From Clostridium senegalense JC122 (GTDB lineage: Bacteria > Bacillota > Clostridia > Clostridiales > Clostridiaceae), in contig NZ_HE611050.1 of assembly GCF_000285575.1 (NCBI RefSeq), forward strand, positions 762,473 to 826,472: a stretch of 64,000 nucleotides of DNA, given 5' to 3'. Shown one piece after another: positions 9,792 to 17,719 of the stretch (positions are counted from its first letter, which is position 1; each line of letters begins with the position of its first letter). The notes under the pieces were generated by a model. The model worked only from the letters and a program-made list of their open reading frames with translations. It searched no databases and was not told the DNA's origin. Made by a program: the position numbers and the translations under genes.

Positions 9792-11083
9792 ATGATAAAT
9801 TTAAATATATTAGATATAAATAATAACATAAAAAGAACTATTCTAGTTAGTTTTTTTATCTCTATTGGGGCACAATTTCATATAAATTTATTTTTAACAA
9901 ATTTTAAAATTTCATTTGCTATAATATTGTTGCCTATATTTATATATTTTCTAGGAAGTTTTAATGTTGCCTTAACCACATTATTATCTTCACTAGGAAT
10001 TTTTTTTCTAAGAATAATCGTTCATTTTCTTACTACTGGCAGTTTTGATAATTCAATTTCAGCATACTCACCTGAAATATTTTTTTATATATTTTATGGA
10101 TTATCTTTTAATTTTTATATAAAACTATTAACTATAATTTAAAAAATAAATTTTTTCTACTTAATCTAATAATAATAGATTATTTTGCTAATTTTATTGA
10201 AGGATTTATTCGTGTTGGTACTATAATCTTTTCCCTTAAAGTTCAAGAAAGTATTATTTTAGTTGCCATTATACGTTCTCTTTTAGTGTATATAGTTTTT
10301 GTTGCAATTGATTATTACAGTATTATCCTTTTAAAAAAAGAGCATGCTGAAAGATATAAAAAACTTTTATGGGTAACAGCTAAATTAAAAGGTGAAGTTT
10401 TTTGGATGGAAAAAAATATGCATACAATTGAAAATATAATGTCTACATCTTATGGACTTTTCGAAAAAATTTCTAAAAATACATCTAGTGAAACCTGGGC
10501 CAATGATTCATTAATAATTGCAAAAGACATTCACGAAATAAAAAAAGAATATTATTTAGTTGTTAGGGGAATTAAAGAAGCTCTAGAAGATAATCTTAAT
10601 GATAATGGTATTTATTTTGAAGAAATCATAAAAATTCTTCAAATTAGTATGATACGAGAAATTTCTTCCTACAAAAAGAATATCTCCTTATCTTTTTCTA
10701 TAGAAAGAAATTTTTTTACAAGCAAGCATTATTTTCTTATGTCTATTCTTAGAAATTTAATTATAAATTCAATAGAATCTATTACTGATGATAGGAAGCA
10801 TTATATTAATGTTATTCATTATACAGATGAAGGAAATCATATTTTTAAAGTTAAAGATGATGGATTAGGCATTAAAAGTGAAAATTTAAATTACATATTT
10901 TCACCAGGATATTCAACTAAAATCAATTATGAAACAGGCGAAATTAATCGTGGTCTAGGGTTAAGCCTAGTAAAAGACATAATAACTGATGAATTACAAG
11001 GCTCAATTGATGTTACTTCCCTTGAAGGTATAGGGACAACCTTTTTAATTTATATACCAAAGAATATATTGGAGGAATCATAA
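9792..11083 (+). pseudogene. GlnK-like sensor histidine kinase, frameshifted
   Basis: Two reading frames together make one sensor kinase. The first part (ATG 9792, preceded by AAGAAGGG) has about four membrane helices and stops at 10142. Frame 2 is open from 10112 through the second part to 11083 and continues the membrane region, then SpoOB/GlnK-type kinase sequence. That part contains ERYKKLLWVTAKL, FWMEKNMHTIENIM with a possible phospho-acceptor His, the N-box RNLIINSIESI, G1 DDGLGI and G2 GLGLSLVKDI. One missing base within 10112-10140 explains the break; the T5 run at 10112-10116 is the best candidate. The downstream part could be translated from GTG 10286 but would lose the sensor region. 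The response regulator starts three bases after the stop, so this was a two-gene operon. Confidence 0.8.
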
Positions 11084-11085
11084 CC

Positions 11086-11946
11086 ATGAATTTTTTTTTA
11101 ATAGATGATGATGTAAACATAATAAATATATTAAAATTAATCATAGAAAGTAGAAGTTTAGGAACAATTATAGGATATTCTACTAACGGAATAGATGGAT
11201 TAGAAGATATAAAAAACTTAACTCCTGATATTGTTATAGTGGACCTTCTGATGCCTTTAATGGATGGTATATCTTTAGTTGAAAAATGTAAAGAAGAAAA
11301 TTTAGATATTAATTTTATTATGTTATCTCAAGTAAGTTCAAAAGATATTATAGGTAAGGCCTATGAAGCCGGTATTGAATTTTTTATTCAAAAACCTATA
11401 AATGCTATAGAAGTAGAAAATGTTATAGATAAAGTATCTAAATCAATATCAATAAATAGAACATTTTATAAAATGCAAAATTTATTTATAAAAGAAATTT
11501 CAACAAACATAAATGATTCTACTCCTCAAACTGAAGAATTATCTAAAGAAAATAATTTTATGTTAAAACTTCAAGCAGTACTTCAAAAATTAGGTATCAT
11601 GGGTGAGTTAGGTAGTAAAGATATTTTAACTTTAGTTGAATATTTAATAAAAACTAATCAGAGTGTATATGATTTCACACTAAATAAACTTTGCAAAAAA
11701 TTTACTGACAGTCCAAAATCAATGGAACAAAGAATCCGTAGAGCAGCAAATGCCGGAATGGTCAACCTTGCTAATCTCGGACTTGAAGATTATATGAATG
11801 ATAGTTTTAATGAATATTCTAATACTCTTTATAATTTTGAACAAGTAAAAAAAGAAATGGACTTTATAAGAGGGAAAATTTCTGCTGGTGGAAAAACAAA
11901 CATAAAAAAGTTTTTAAATGCATTAATGTTTTATAGTAAAGATTAA
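11086..11946 (+). CDS. Response regulator with YcbB (GlnL-type) output domain
   Basis: The N-terminal receiver domain (1-120) has the acidic pair in FLIDDDVNI, the phospho-acceptor Asp in IVIVDLLMPLMDG, the switch Ser in IMLSQVSS and the Lys in FFIQKPI. The C-terminal 140 residues match the YcbB family: LGIMGELGSKDIL, then SPKSMEQRIRRAANAGMVNL, and a closing FLNALMFYSKD. In Bacillus subtilis the relatives GlnK-GlnL control glutamine utilisation. The target here is unknown, and the next gene downstream is a PTS EIIC-like protein, a plausible target by position. GGAGG lies ten bases before ATG 11086. The gene is intact although its kinase is frameshifted. Confidence 0.88.
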   Translation: MNFFLIDDDVNIINILKLIIESRSLGTIIGYSTNGIDGLEDIKNLTPDIVIVDLLMPLMDGISLVEKCKEENLDINFIMLSQVSSKDIIGKAYEAGIEFFIQKPINAIEVENVIDKVSKSISINRTFYKMQNLFIKEISTNINDSTPQTEELSKENNFMLKLQAVLQKLGIMGELGSKDILTLVEYLIKTNQSVYDFTLNKLCKKFTDSPKSMEQRIRRAANAGMVNLANLGLEDYMNDSFNEYSNTLYNFEQVKKEMDFIRGKISAGGKTNIKKFLNALMFYSKD

Positions 11947-12040
11947 TACTTGTAATTTCTATTTCTACTTATTATTAAGTATCAAAATTTATATTTAAAA
12001 TTTATTTGATAACTTTAAAATATTTTTATGTAAGATACAG

Positions 12041-12134
12041 TGTTAAATTCTAAGTGATTTTGATCATTTCTCACTATTTGGGATATTCAAGTTTGAGGAT
12101 AGATAATTCTTAAGATCAACTTAATACCTTATAT
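12041..12134 (-). repeat. Interspersed repeat family, copy A
   Basis: This 94-base stretch aligns by eye with 31700-31790 over its whole length. Shared blocks include CTCACT, TTGGG-ATTCAAGTTT, and TCAACTTA followed by ACC-TATA. It is non-coding and lies between two genes. Confidence 0.55.
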
Positions 12135-12162
12135 GAATATGTTAATTTAAGTATTGTAATAT

Positions 12163-12229
12163 AAACTTCAATGAAATGTATATGTGAAGATAACTTCTTT
12201 TCTTATACATTTTATTGAAGTTTTTTTAA
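12163..12229 (+). terminator. Terminator after the sensor kinase/response regulator operon
   Basis: AAACTTCAATGAAATGTATA (12163-12182) pairs with 12204-12223 with one mismatch, around a 21-base loop, and is followed by a T-run to 12227. It is a strong rho-independent terminator on the plus strand, 220 bases past the response regulator stop. Confidence 0.75.
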
Positions 12230-12542
12230 TTAATTATATCTTTAAGTTTTTTTATTTTTTAACAACCTATTAAACATTTATATATTTATTTAAATTATTA
12301 TTAAGTTAATTTATAAAGCCATGTACATTGTTTAAATTTTTAGTATATTCTAAAAATTTAAATATTTTTCTTGTAATTATCTGTAGTTTTCTGTAACTAC
12401 CTATTATACTTATAAATAAGTTAAAAGAAACCTATTTGTTTTAAAAATCGTTAGTGCTTTTTACATGCAACATTCATTTTTTATTATCATATTTCACTTT
12501 GAAAATTTTTCACATGTAAGCTTTAATTTTAGGAGGGGTTTT

Positions 12543-13571
12543 ATGTTAATACTAGTTAAAGGTATAGGACTTTTACTATTAACCTTAGTTTTATTCTCAC
12601 TATTTAGTTTAAAAATGCCTAAAGGACAAAAAGCAATGTCTGGACTTGCTAATGCAGCAGTAGCTACTTTTTTAGTAGAAGCCATCCATAAATATATAAC
12701 TGGCGACTTATTGCAACTAACTTTTTTTGGAACTGTAGGTACGGCCGCAGGTAGTTTAGGTGGAGTTGCTGCTGTAATATTGGTATCATTGAATATGGGG
12801 GCTAACCCTGTTTTCGCTGTAGCTGGTGGTGTAGCAGTTGGTGGCTATGGTATATTACCCGGCTTCATAGCTGGATATATTATTGGACTTATATCTCCTT
12901 ATATAGAGAAATATTTACCTGAAGGATTAGATGTAATATTAGGTGCTTTAATTATTGCTCCACTTGCAAGATTTATTGCTATAGGTGTGGATCCTGTTGT
13001 TAATTCTACTTTAGTTAGTATAGGTGGAATGATATCCGTTGCCGCTGAACAATCACCACTATTAATGGGCTTTTTGCTAGGTGGAATAATGAAAATGATT
13101 TGTACATCTCCATTAAGTTCAATGGCTCTTACTGCAATGCTAGGACTTAAAGGTCTAGCAATGGGTATTGCTTCTATAGCTTGTGTAGGAGGGTCTTTTA
13201 CAAACGGATTAATATTTAAAAAATTAAAACTAGGAAATAAAAGCAATATTGTAGCAGTGATGTTAGAACCATTAACTCAAGCTCATATAATAACAATTAA
13301 TGCAATCCCTATATATGTTTCAAATTTCTTTGGTGGAGGCCTTGCTGGACTTTCAGCTGCAATATTTGGAATAATCAACAACGCCCCTGGTACAGCATCA
13401 CCGATTCCTGGTCTATTAGCACCATTTGCTTTTAATAATCCTAAAAATGTGATTTTTGCTATAATATTTGCCATACTTGGTGGAACTGTTGCTGGATTAC
13501 TTGGTGGGTCTGTATTTAAGAATAAAGGCAGACAACCTTCTAATATTACCGGAACTGAAGAAGTAGCCTAA
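12543..13571 (+). CDS. Orphan PTS EIIC-like membrane protein (PTS_EIIC_2 family)
   Basis: This 342-aa, very hydrophobic and glycine-rich protein has about nine or ten membrane segments. It resembles the PTS_EIIC_2 family: GLANAAVATFLVEAIHKYI near the start, repeated GxxG-rich helices, and a TSPLSSMALTAMLGLKGLAMG stretch. EIIC proteins normally form the sugar channel of a phosphotransferase system, but no EIIA or EIIB is encoded nearby and the substrate cannot be inferred. I chose ATG 12543 because AGGAGGGG lies five bases upstream; the longer frame from 12465 has no binding site. It follows a GlnKL-like two-component operon but has its own leader after the terminator at 12163-12229. A bidirectional terminator follows at 13589-13616. 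Confidence 0.8.
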   Translation: MLILVKGIGLLLLTLVLFSLFSLKMPKGQKAMSGLANAAVATFLVEAIHKYITGDLLQLTFFGTVGTAAGSLGGVAAVILVSLNMGANPVFAVAGGVAVGGYGILPGFIAGYIIGLISPYIEKYLPEGLDVILGALIIAPLARFIAIGVDPVVNSTLVSIGGMISVAAEQSPLLMGFLLGGIMKMICTSPLSSMALTAMLGLKGLAMGIASIACVGGSFTNGLIFKKLKLGNKSNIVAVMLEPLTQAHIITINAIPIYVSNFFGGGLAGLSAAIFGIINNAPGTASPIPGLLAPFAFNNPKNVIFAIIFAILGGTVAGLLGGSVFKNKGRQPSNITGTEEVA

Positions 13572-13588
13572 AATAAATAATATAAATT

Positions 13589-13618
13589 AAGACAGACTAA
13601 ATTGCTTGTCTGTCTTTT
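13589..13618 (+). terminator. Bidirectional terminator between EIIC and GNAT genes
   Basis: AAGACAGAC (13589-13597) pairs perfectly with GTCTGTCTT (13608-13616), with a T-run on the plus strand. It lies between convergent genes and can serve both. Confidence 0.8.
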
Positions 13619-13633
13619 ATTGATTCTATTTTC

Positions 13634-14203
13634 TTAATTATTAATTATTTTTGAATATATAGCTATACTGATATATTGTTTTTCTATATTATTAAAATAA
13701 TGTTCTCTTAAAACTCCCTCTCTATAAAAATTTAGTTTTTCTATCAATTTTACAGATGGTGTATTTTTTATATCTATTTTAGCTATAATTTTATGCATTT
13801 TAAGATTATTGAAAAAAAACTCTTCAACAGTTAATATACATTCGCTTGCGATTCCACATCTCCAATATTCTTTCAAAATACTATATCCTATTTCTGCATT
13901 ATTTGAATTAAAATCTATATTATATATTCCTATCTCCCCTAAAAATTTTTCAGTTTTCTTATCTATTATACTCCACCTTATACCTGTTTTATTTTCATAC
14001 ATATTTTTAACTTTTTTTAAATACATATCACACTGTTTTTCTACATTAGTAATCTCCATGCCTGAATTTTTCATACTTTCATCATCTGACATCATTTTAA
14101 TAAATTCATCTTTAAAACTGTAATTTACTTCTTTTAAGTAAAACCTTTCACTTTCTAAAAAAGGAAAATATTCAAAGTAACCATTTCTATCTTCTATACT
14201 CAT
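13634..14203 (-). CDS. GNAT family N-acetyltransferase (RimJ/RimL type)
   Basis: This 189-aa protein of the acetyl-CoA-dependent GNAT fold is close to the RimJ/RimL ribosomal-protein and spermidine acetyltransferase group. Visible parts are the early strand ESERFYLKEV, the central IRWSIIDKKTEKFLGEIGI, the acetyl-CoA-binding region IGYSILKEYWRCGIASECI, and the closing motif NTPSVKLIEKLNFYREGVLREHY. The binding loop reads EYWRCGIA, close to the Q/RxxGxG/A consensus. AGGAG lies five bases before ATG 14203. The substrate is unknown. It is transcribed alone, toward the EIIC gene. Confidence 0.85.
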   Translation of the reverse strand: MSIEDRNGYFEYFPFLESERFYLKEVNYSFKDEFIKMMSDDESMKNSGMEITNVEKQCDMYLKKVKNMYENKTGIRWSIIDKKTEKFLGEIGIYNIDFNSNNAEIGYSILKEYWRCGIASECILTVEEFFFNNLKMHKIIAKIDIKNTPSVKLIEKLNFYREGVLREHYFNNIEKQYISIAIYSKIINN

Positions 14204-14230
14204 AAAAACTCCTATACCATTTTATAAATT

Positions 14231-14268
14231 AAAAGCAATAACTATATAAATTATTAGTTATTGCTTTT
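14231..14268 (-). terminator. Terminator after the 53-aa gene
   Basis: A perfect 14-bp stem (14231-14244 with 14255-14268) has A- and T-rich ends and a 10-base loop. It lies 16 bases past the stop of the small gene ending at 14284 and reads on the minus strand. Confidence 0.8.
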
Positions 14269-14283
14269 ATAATTTATTTAATA

Positions 14284-14445
14284 TTATGATAAAAAGTAAA
14301 AACCTATGGCAATCCCAATTATAATAGCTCCTACTATAATTGCATTTGCTTTAACATTTGATTTTAAAAAATATTTTTTAGTATCATTTGGTTCTCCCCT
14401 AAATTCCGCTTCTCTAGCTGAAGTTCTTCTAAAACTATCTAACAT
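14284..14445 (-). CDS. Small membrane protein, 53 aa
   Basis: This short gene was found by reading the strand directly. It encodes MLDSFRRTSAREAEFRGEPN, then a basic linker and one C-terminal membrane helix (ANAIIVGAIIIGIAIGFYFL). AGGGGG lies eight bases before ATG 14445, and a strong terminator sits just past the stop, so it is a well-delimited transcription unit. An inverted repeat AAATTATATGAA/TTCATATAATTT (14464-14492) lies directly upstream and may be an operator or leader hairpin. I do not recognise a family. A single-helix tail-anchored topology is likely. It could be sporulation-related, as many clostridial peptides of this size are, but nothing in the sequence proves that. Confidence 0.7.
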   Translation of the reverse strand: MLDSFRRTSAREAEFRGEPNDTKKYFLKSNVKANAIIVGAIIIGIAIGFYFLS

Positions 14446-14723
14446 AAATAGCACCCCCTAATTAAATTATATGAACTTAATTCATATAATTTACCATACA
14501 ACACTTTTATTACATACATATTATCAAAATATTCCAAATATAGCAACTAATTTCATCATCTTTTGTATCCTTATCTTATTATTTTGAAATTAACCTAAAA
14601 CAGTAATATATCTAATTTATAAAAACACAATACCTTAAATTATTCTTTTATCTTCAACTTTAAAACACGCTTCAAATTACATACTTATTACATACTTAAA
14701 ATATTTAAATTTTACTTTATAAA

Positions 14724-15244
14724 TTACATATGACTTTCAAAAACATAAATACAATTTTCTCTTTCATCTAAAAGAAAAGTAATCCAATCATAATTATCAT
14801 TTTCAAACTTATGAAAATATAAATACTTATTATTATTATCTAGTACTAAACTTTCTTTCTTATAACTTTCTTTGTTATTACTATAAAATTTTTGCATATC
14901 CCCTACAATATATTTATTACATTTCTCCCATTTAAGCTCTTTTTTATATCAAGTAATTTTTCTTTAGAATATTGCAATATAACAACATCTTCTCCATCAC
15001 CAAAAAAACTTGAGCCACTGTCTAAAACTTTTAATTCCTTTTGTGCCTTTGGAAGATTTAAACTCCAATTTGTATTTAAAGATTCAACATAGTTTTCAAA
15101 ATTTGTTCCTTTTATAAAAACAATTCCACCAATAATACATATTATAAACAAAAATAACATCCACCTTATAATTCTATTTATACTTTTTCTTAAAGATATA
15201 AATAATATAATAACTATTATGCTAACTATTATTGTATAAAGCAT
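14724..15244 (-). pseudogene. Hypothetical membrane protein, frameshifted
   Basis: The first frame from ATG 15244 (GGAG upstream) encodes two N-terminal membrane helices and a hydrophilic domain, and stops at 14903 after 113 residues. In the neighbouring frame, continuous coding follows from the A6 tract (plus-strand T6 at 14940-14945) to a stop at 14724. It reads KKELKWEKCNKYIVGDMQKF and ends ENCIYVFESHM. One more A in the tract joins both parts into a protein of about 173 residues. The alternative, a genuine short protein with a random tail, is less likely because the second frame shows normal codon bias with no stop. The function is unknown. Confidence 0.65.
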
Positions 15245-15322
15245 ATAAACACTCCATTCTTATGATTATAATTTAAAAAATCTATCACTATATTGTTTAC
15301 TAGAAAAAAACTTATTAACTAA

Positions 15323-15373
15323 AAAAATCTACCTTTCATTACAAATAGTTATTCTGTAATGAAAGATAGATTT
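15323..15373 (-). terminator. Terminator after yebC
   Basis: The arms 15323-15341 and 15354-15373 form a long stem (about 18 pairs with one mismatch and a bulge). On the minus strand it runs into a T-rich tail. It lies about 20 bases downstream of the yebC stop. Confidence 0.8.
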
Positions 15374-15394
15374 TCCAATAGTTTATTACAACTA

Positions 15395-16135
15395 TTAACC
15401 TTCCCATCCTTCTGGGAATTCAGCATTGTGGTAAACTTCTTGAACGTCTTCATCATCCTCTAGAACATCAAGCATTTTTTGGAACTTCACAGCTGTTTCT
15501 TCATTTATTTCAGTGTATGTATCTGGTATCATTTTCACTCCAGCTTCTAAAAATTCAATTCCACTTTCTGATAATGCTTCTCTTACTTTTCCAAAATCCT
15601 CTGGTGCAGTTGTTACTACAAAAACTTCTTCTTCTGCAGCAAAATCTTCTGCTCCTGCATCTAAAGCTAACATCATTAATTCATCTTCATCTATGCTATC
15701 AATTTTCTCTATAACTATTTCACCTTTAGACTGGAACATAAATCCTACACATCCTGTTGAACCCATATTTCCACCTTGTTTAGAAAATGCATATCTTACA
15801 TTTCCTGCTGTTCTGTTTTTGTTATCTGTTAAACATTCAACTATAACAGCTGTTCCTTCAGGACCATATCCTTCATAAACAATTGTTTCATAATCAACAG
15901 CATTTAACTCTCCCGCTGCTTTTTTTATGGCTCTTTGAATGTTATCATTTGGCATATTTGCAGCTTTTGCTTTTGCTACAACATCTCTTAATTTAGCATT
16001 TGTATCTTCACTAGGTCCACCATTTTTAACCGCAACAACTATTTCTTTTCCTATTTTTGTAAATATTTTTCCTCTTTTAGCATCAACTTTACCCTTCTTA
16101 GCTTGTATGTTATGCCACTTTGAATGTCCTGACAT
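15395..16135 (-). CDS. YebC/PmpR-family protein
   Basis: This is a 246-aa member of the YebC family, known as DNA-binding regulators and, for some members, translation factors for proline-rich stretches. It begins with the signature [37 protein letters not shown] follows (about 57-72), then [23 protein letters not shown] and [20 protein letters not shown]. The length is standard. AGGAGGAG lies six bases before ATG 16135. It is a single-gene unit with a strong terminator. Sequence alone does not tell which of the two family roles applies. Confidence 0.93.
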   Translation of the reverse strand: MSGHSKWHNIQAKKGKVDAKRGKIFTKIGKEIVVAVKNGGPSEDTNAKLRDVVAKAKAANMPNDNIQRAIKKAAGELNAVDYETIVYEGYGPEGTAVIVECLTDNKNRTAGNVRYAFSKQGGNMGSTGCVGFMFQSKGEIVIEKIDSIDEDELMMLALDAGAEDFAAEEEVFVVTTAPEDFGKVREALSESGIEFLEAGVKMIPDTYTEINEETAVKFQKMLDVLEDDEDVQEVYHNAEFPEGWEG

Positions 16136-16264
16136 TTGAACTCCTCCTAACTAAATATATAAATACTGCCTATAATGGCTTATTTTAAATATTACTGCAA
16201 CATTATAACATAATGAAATATTCCTTTCAAATTCAAGAATATATAAATTCTTATCAAAATCAAG

Positions 16265-16918
16265 TTAAATATTACACTCTTTATATAACCTATTTCCCAT
16301 TTTAAAGTAAAATTCTTCATCTTCTTCACTTATTATAACTTTTCCACTTGTTGCTTCTACAAAACTATTAGAGACTTCTTCATAGTTACTACTTTCACAG
16401 TACATTATTAATTCAACTTTATCTGTGTAAATTATATCCTCTATATACCAATTGTTAGTCCCACATATATATTGTATTTTTCCTAGTAAATCATACTCTA
16501 ATATAACTCTTATCTCAAACCCTTTAACCTTTTCAACAATCCCAGCTTCTTTTATGGCTTCAGCAGCGCCCTTCGAATAAGCTCTTACAAGCCCACCAGC
16601 CCCTAAAAGTATACCACCAAAATATCTTGTAACAACAACTGCTACATCTGTTAAATCATTTTTCTTTAAAACTTCTAACATAGGTATACCTGCTGTCCCT
16701 TGAGGCTCTCCGTCATCACTATACCTTTGAATATTCTTATTTTCTCCTACAATATATGCAGAGCAATTATGTGTAGCTTGTTTATGCATACCTTTTATTT
16801 TACTTACAAATTCTTTTGCTTCATCTTCTGTTGTTACCCTTTTGGCATGTCCTATAAAAACTGATTTTCTCTCATCAAACTCTGCCTTTGCTTCATCTTT
16901 TATAGTAAAATAACTCAT
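16265..16918 (-). CDS. YigZ/IMPACT family protein
   Basis: This 217-aa protein of the conserved YigZ (YvyE) family is related to the eukaryotic IMPACT translation regulator. The diagnostic region is HKQATHNCSAYIVGE (about 46-60), QRYSDDGEPQGTAGIPML, and VVVTRYFGGILLGAGGLVRAY. The C-terminal domain has a ferredoxin-like pattern (DUF1949 type). GGAGGAA precedes ATG 16918. It starts 14 bases after the stop of the HEAT-repeat gene, so the two are cotranscribed. The molecular role in bacteria is not settled. Confidence 0.9.
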   Translation of the reverse strand: MSYFTIKDEAKAEFDERKSVFIGHAKRVTTEDEAKEFVSKIKGMHKQATHNCSAYIVGENKNIQRYSDDGEPQGTAGIPMLEVLKKNDLTDVAVVVTRYFGGILLGAGGLVRAYSKGAAEAIKEAGIVEKVKGFEIRVILEYDLLGKIQYICGTNNWYIEDIIYTDKVELIMYCESSNYEEVSNSFVEATSGKVIISEEDEEFYFKMGNRLYKECNI

Positions 16919-16932
16919 ACCATTCCTCCATT

Positions 16933-17580
16933 CTATATACCTAAATATTCCTCACAAGCCTTTTGTATATAAGCTTTATCTGTAGAATTATATATTTCTT
17001 TTATTCTTTCCTTATAATCTATACCATTAATTTTCTTTAATGACTTTATGGCATAGCTAACAACTTGACCATTTTCATCCTTTAATGCTCTTGCAAGCGC
17101 TGGCTCACATTTTCCATCACCAATTTTCCCTAGTGCAGAAACGGACAATCTTTTTATGTTTACAAACTTATGAACCGTACATCTTATAAGAAAGTCAACG
17201 GATTTATTAGACTTTAGCTCTCCTAACATCCATATTGCTACTTCTTTTTCTTTTAATGATATATTTAAATGATTATTTAATATGTAATCTATAAGTTTAG
17301 TTTTATTAACTGTGTCTAAGCTATTTAATATATATATTCTTTCATTTTTAGCTACTGTAGTTAAATTTTTAAACAATTGTTCAATATTTTCACTCTTATT
17401 TAAATATCTATATTTCATCTTTGACAATATAAGATGTCTTTGAACATCACTTTTGTCAATATTTCTAATTCTACTTATGGCATCTAAAGATTTTCCTTCT
17501 AAATGAAGAAAATATGATATTTCCTCTTCAGAATAGTTTTCTATAAAATTCCAATCGAATTTTACTAATCCTTTGCTCAT
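16933..17580 (-). CDS. HEAT-repeat protein with N-terminal helix-turn-helix-like region
   Basis: This 215-aa protein starts at ATG 17580, chosen because AGGTGGTGAG precedes it; a longer frame from 17628 lacks a binding site. Residues about 15-50 (EEEISYFLHLEGKSLDAISR and following) look like a helix-turn-helix that may recognise nucleic acid. The C-terminal half holds HEAT/PBS-lyase-type alpha-helical repeats: AIWMLGELKSNKSVDFLIRC, LSVSALGKIGDGKCEPALAR, YAIKSLKKI. Such repeats mediate protein contacts. It precedes yigZ with a 14-base gap. I know no experimentally assigned function. Confidence 0.7.
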   Translation of the reverse strand: MSKGLVKFDWNFIENYSEEEISYFLHLEGKSLDAISRIRNIDKSDVQRHLILSKMKYRYLNKSENIEQLFKNLTTVAKNERIYILNSLDTVNKTKLIDYILNNHLNISLKEKEVAIWMLGELKSNKSVDFLIRCTVHKFVNIKRLSVSALGKIGDGKCEPALARALKDENGQVVSYAIKSLKKINGIDYKERIKEIYNSTDKAYIQKACEEYLGI

Positions 17581-17670
17581 CTTCTCACCACCTGTACACA
17601 TTTCATTATATACATTATAATATACCACTTTACATTTTCATAGCATGGCATAATTAAATGACATAATTAA

Positions 17671-17716
17671 AAGATGACTCAATTTCATTAACAATGAATA
17701 AAGTCACCTTTTAAAA
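17671..17716 (-). terminator. Terminator after hflX
   Basis: AAAAGATGACT (17671-) and AGTCACCTTTT (-17716) are the outer arms, with further pairing inside around a short loop. It lies just past the hflX stop at 17720 and has a T-run on the minus strand. Confidence 0.65.
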
Positions 17717-17719
17717 ATA

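Larger units (their letters stand above)
11947..12542. other. Intergenic region between the response regulator and EIIC gene
   Basis: This 596-base gap holds a repeat-family copy (12041-12134) and a strong terminator (12163-12229). It then becomes an AT-rich leader for the EIIC gene with an imperfect inverted repeat, GTAGTT-TTCT-GTAACTAC, near 12383-12400, just before TATTAT. That last element may be an operator or promoter part. No additional gene is visible; an in-frame extension of the EIIC gene back to 12465 lacks a ribosome binding site. Confidence 0.6.

Noticed and set aside
10286..11083. Histidine kinase half as an independent gene starting at GTG 10286
   Set aside because: The coding frame continues upstream of the GTG without a stop to 10112, and the upstream part matches the membrane region of the same kinase. 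There is no ribosome binding site at the GTG.
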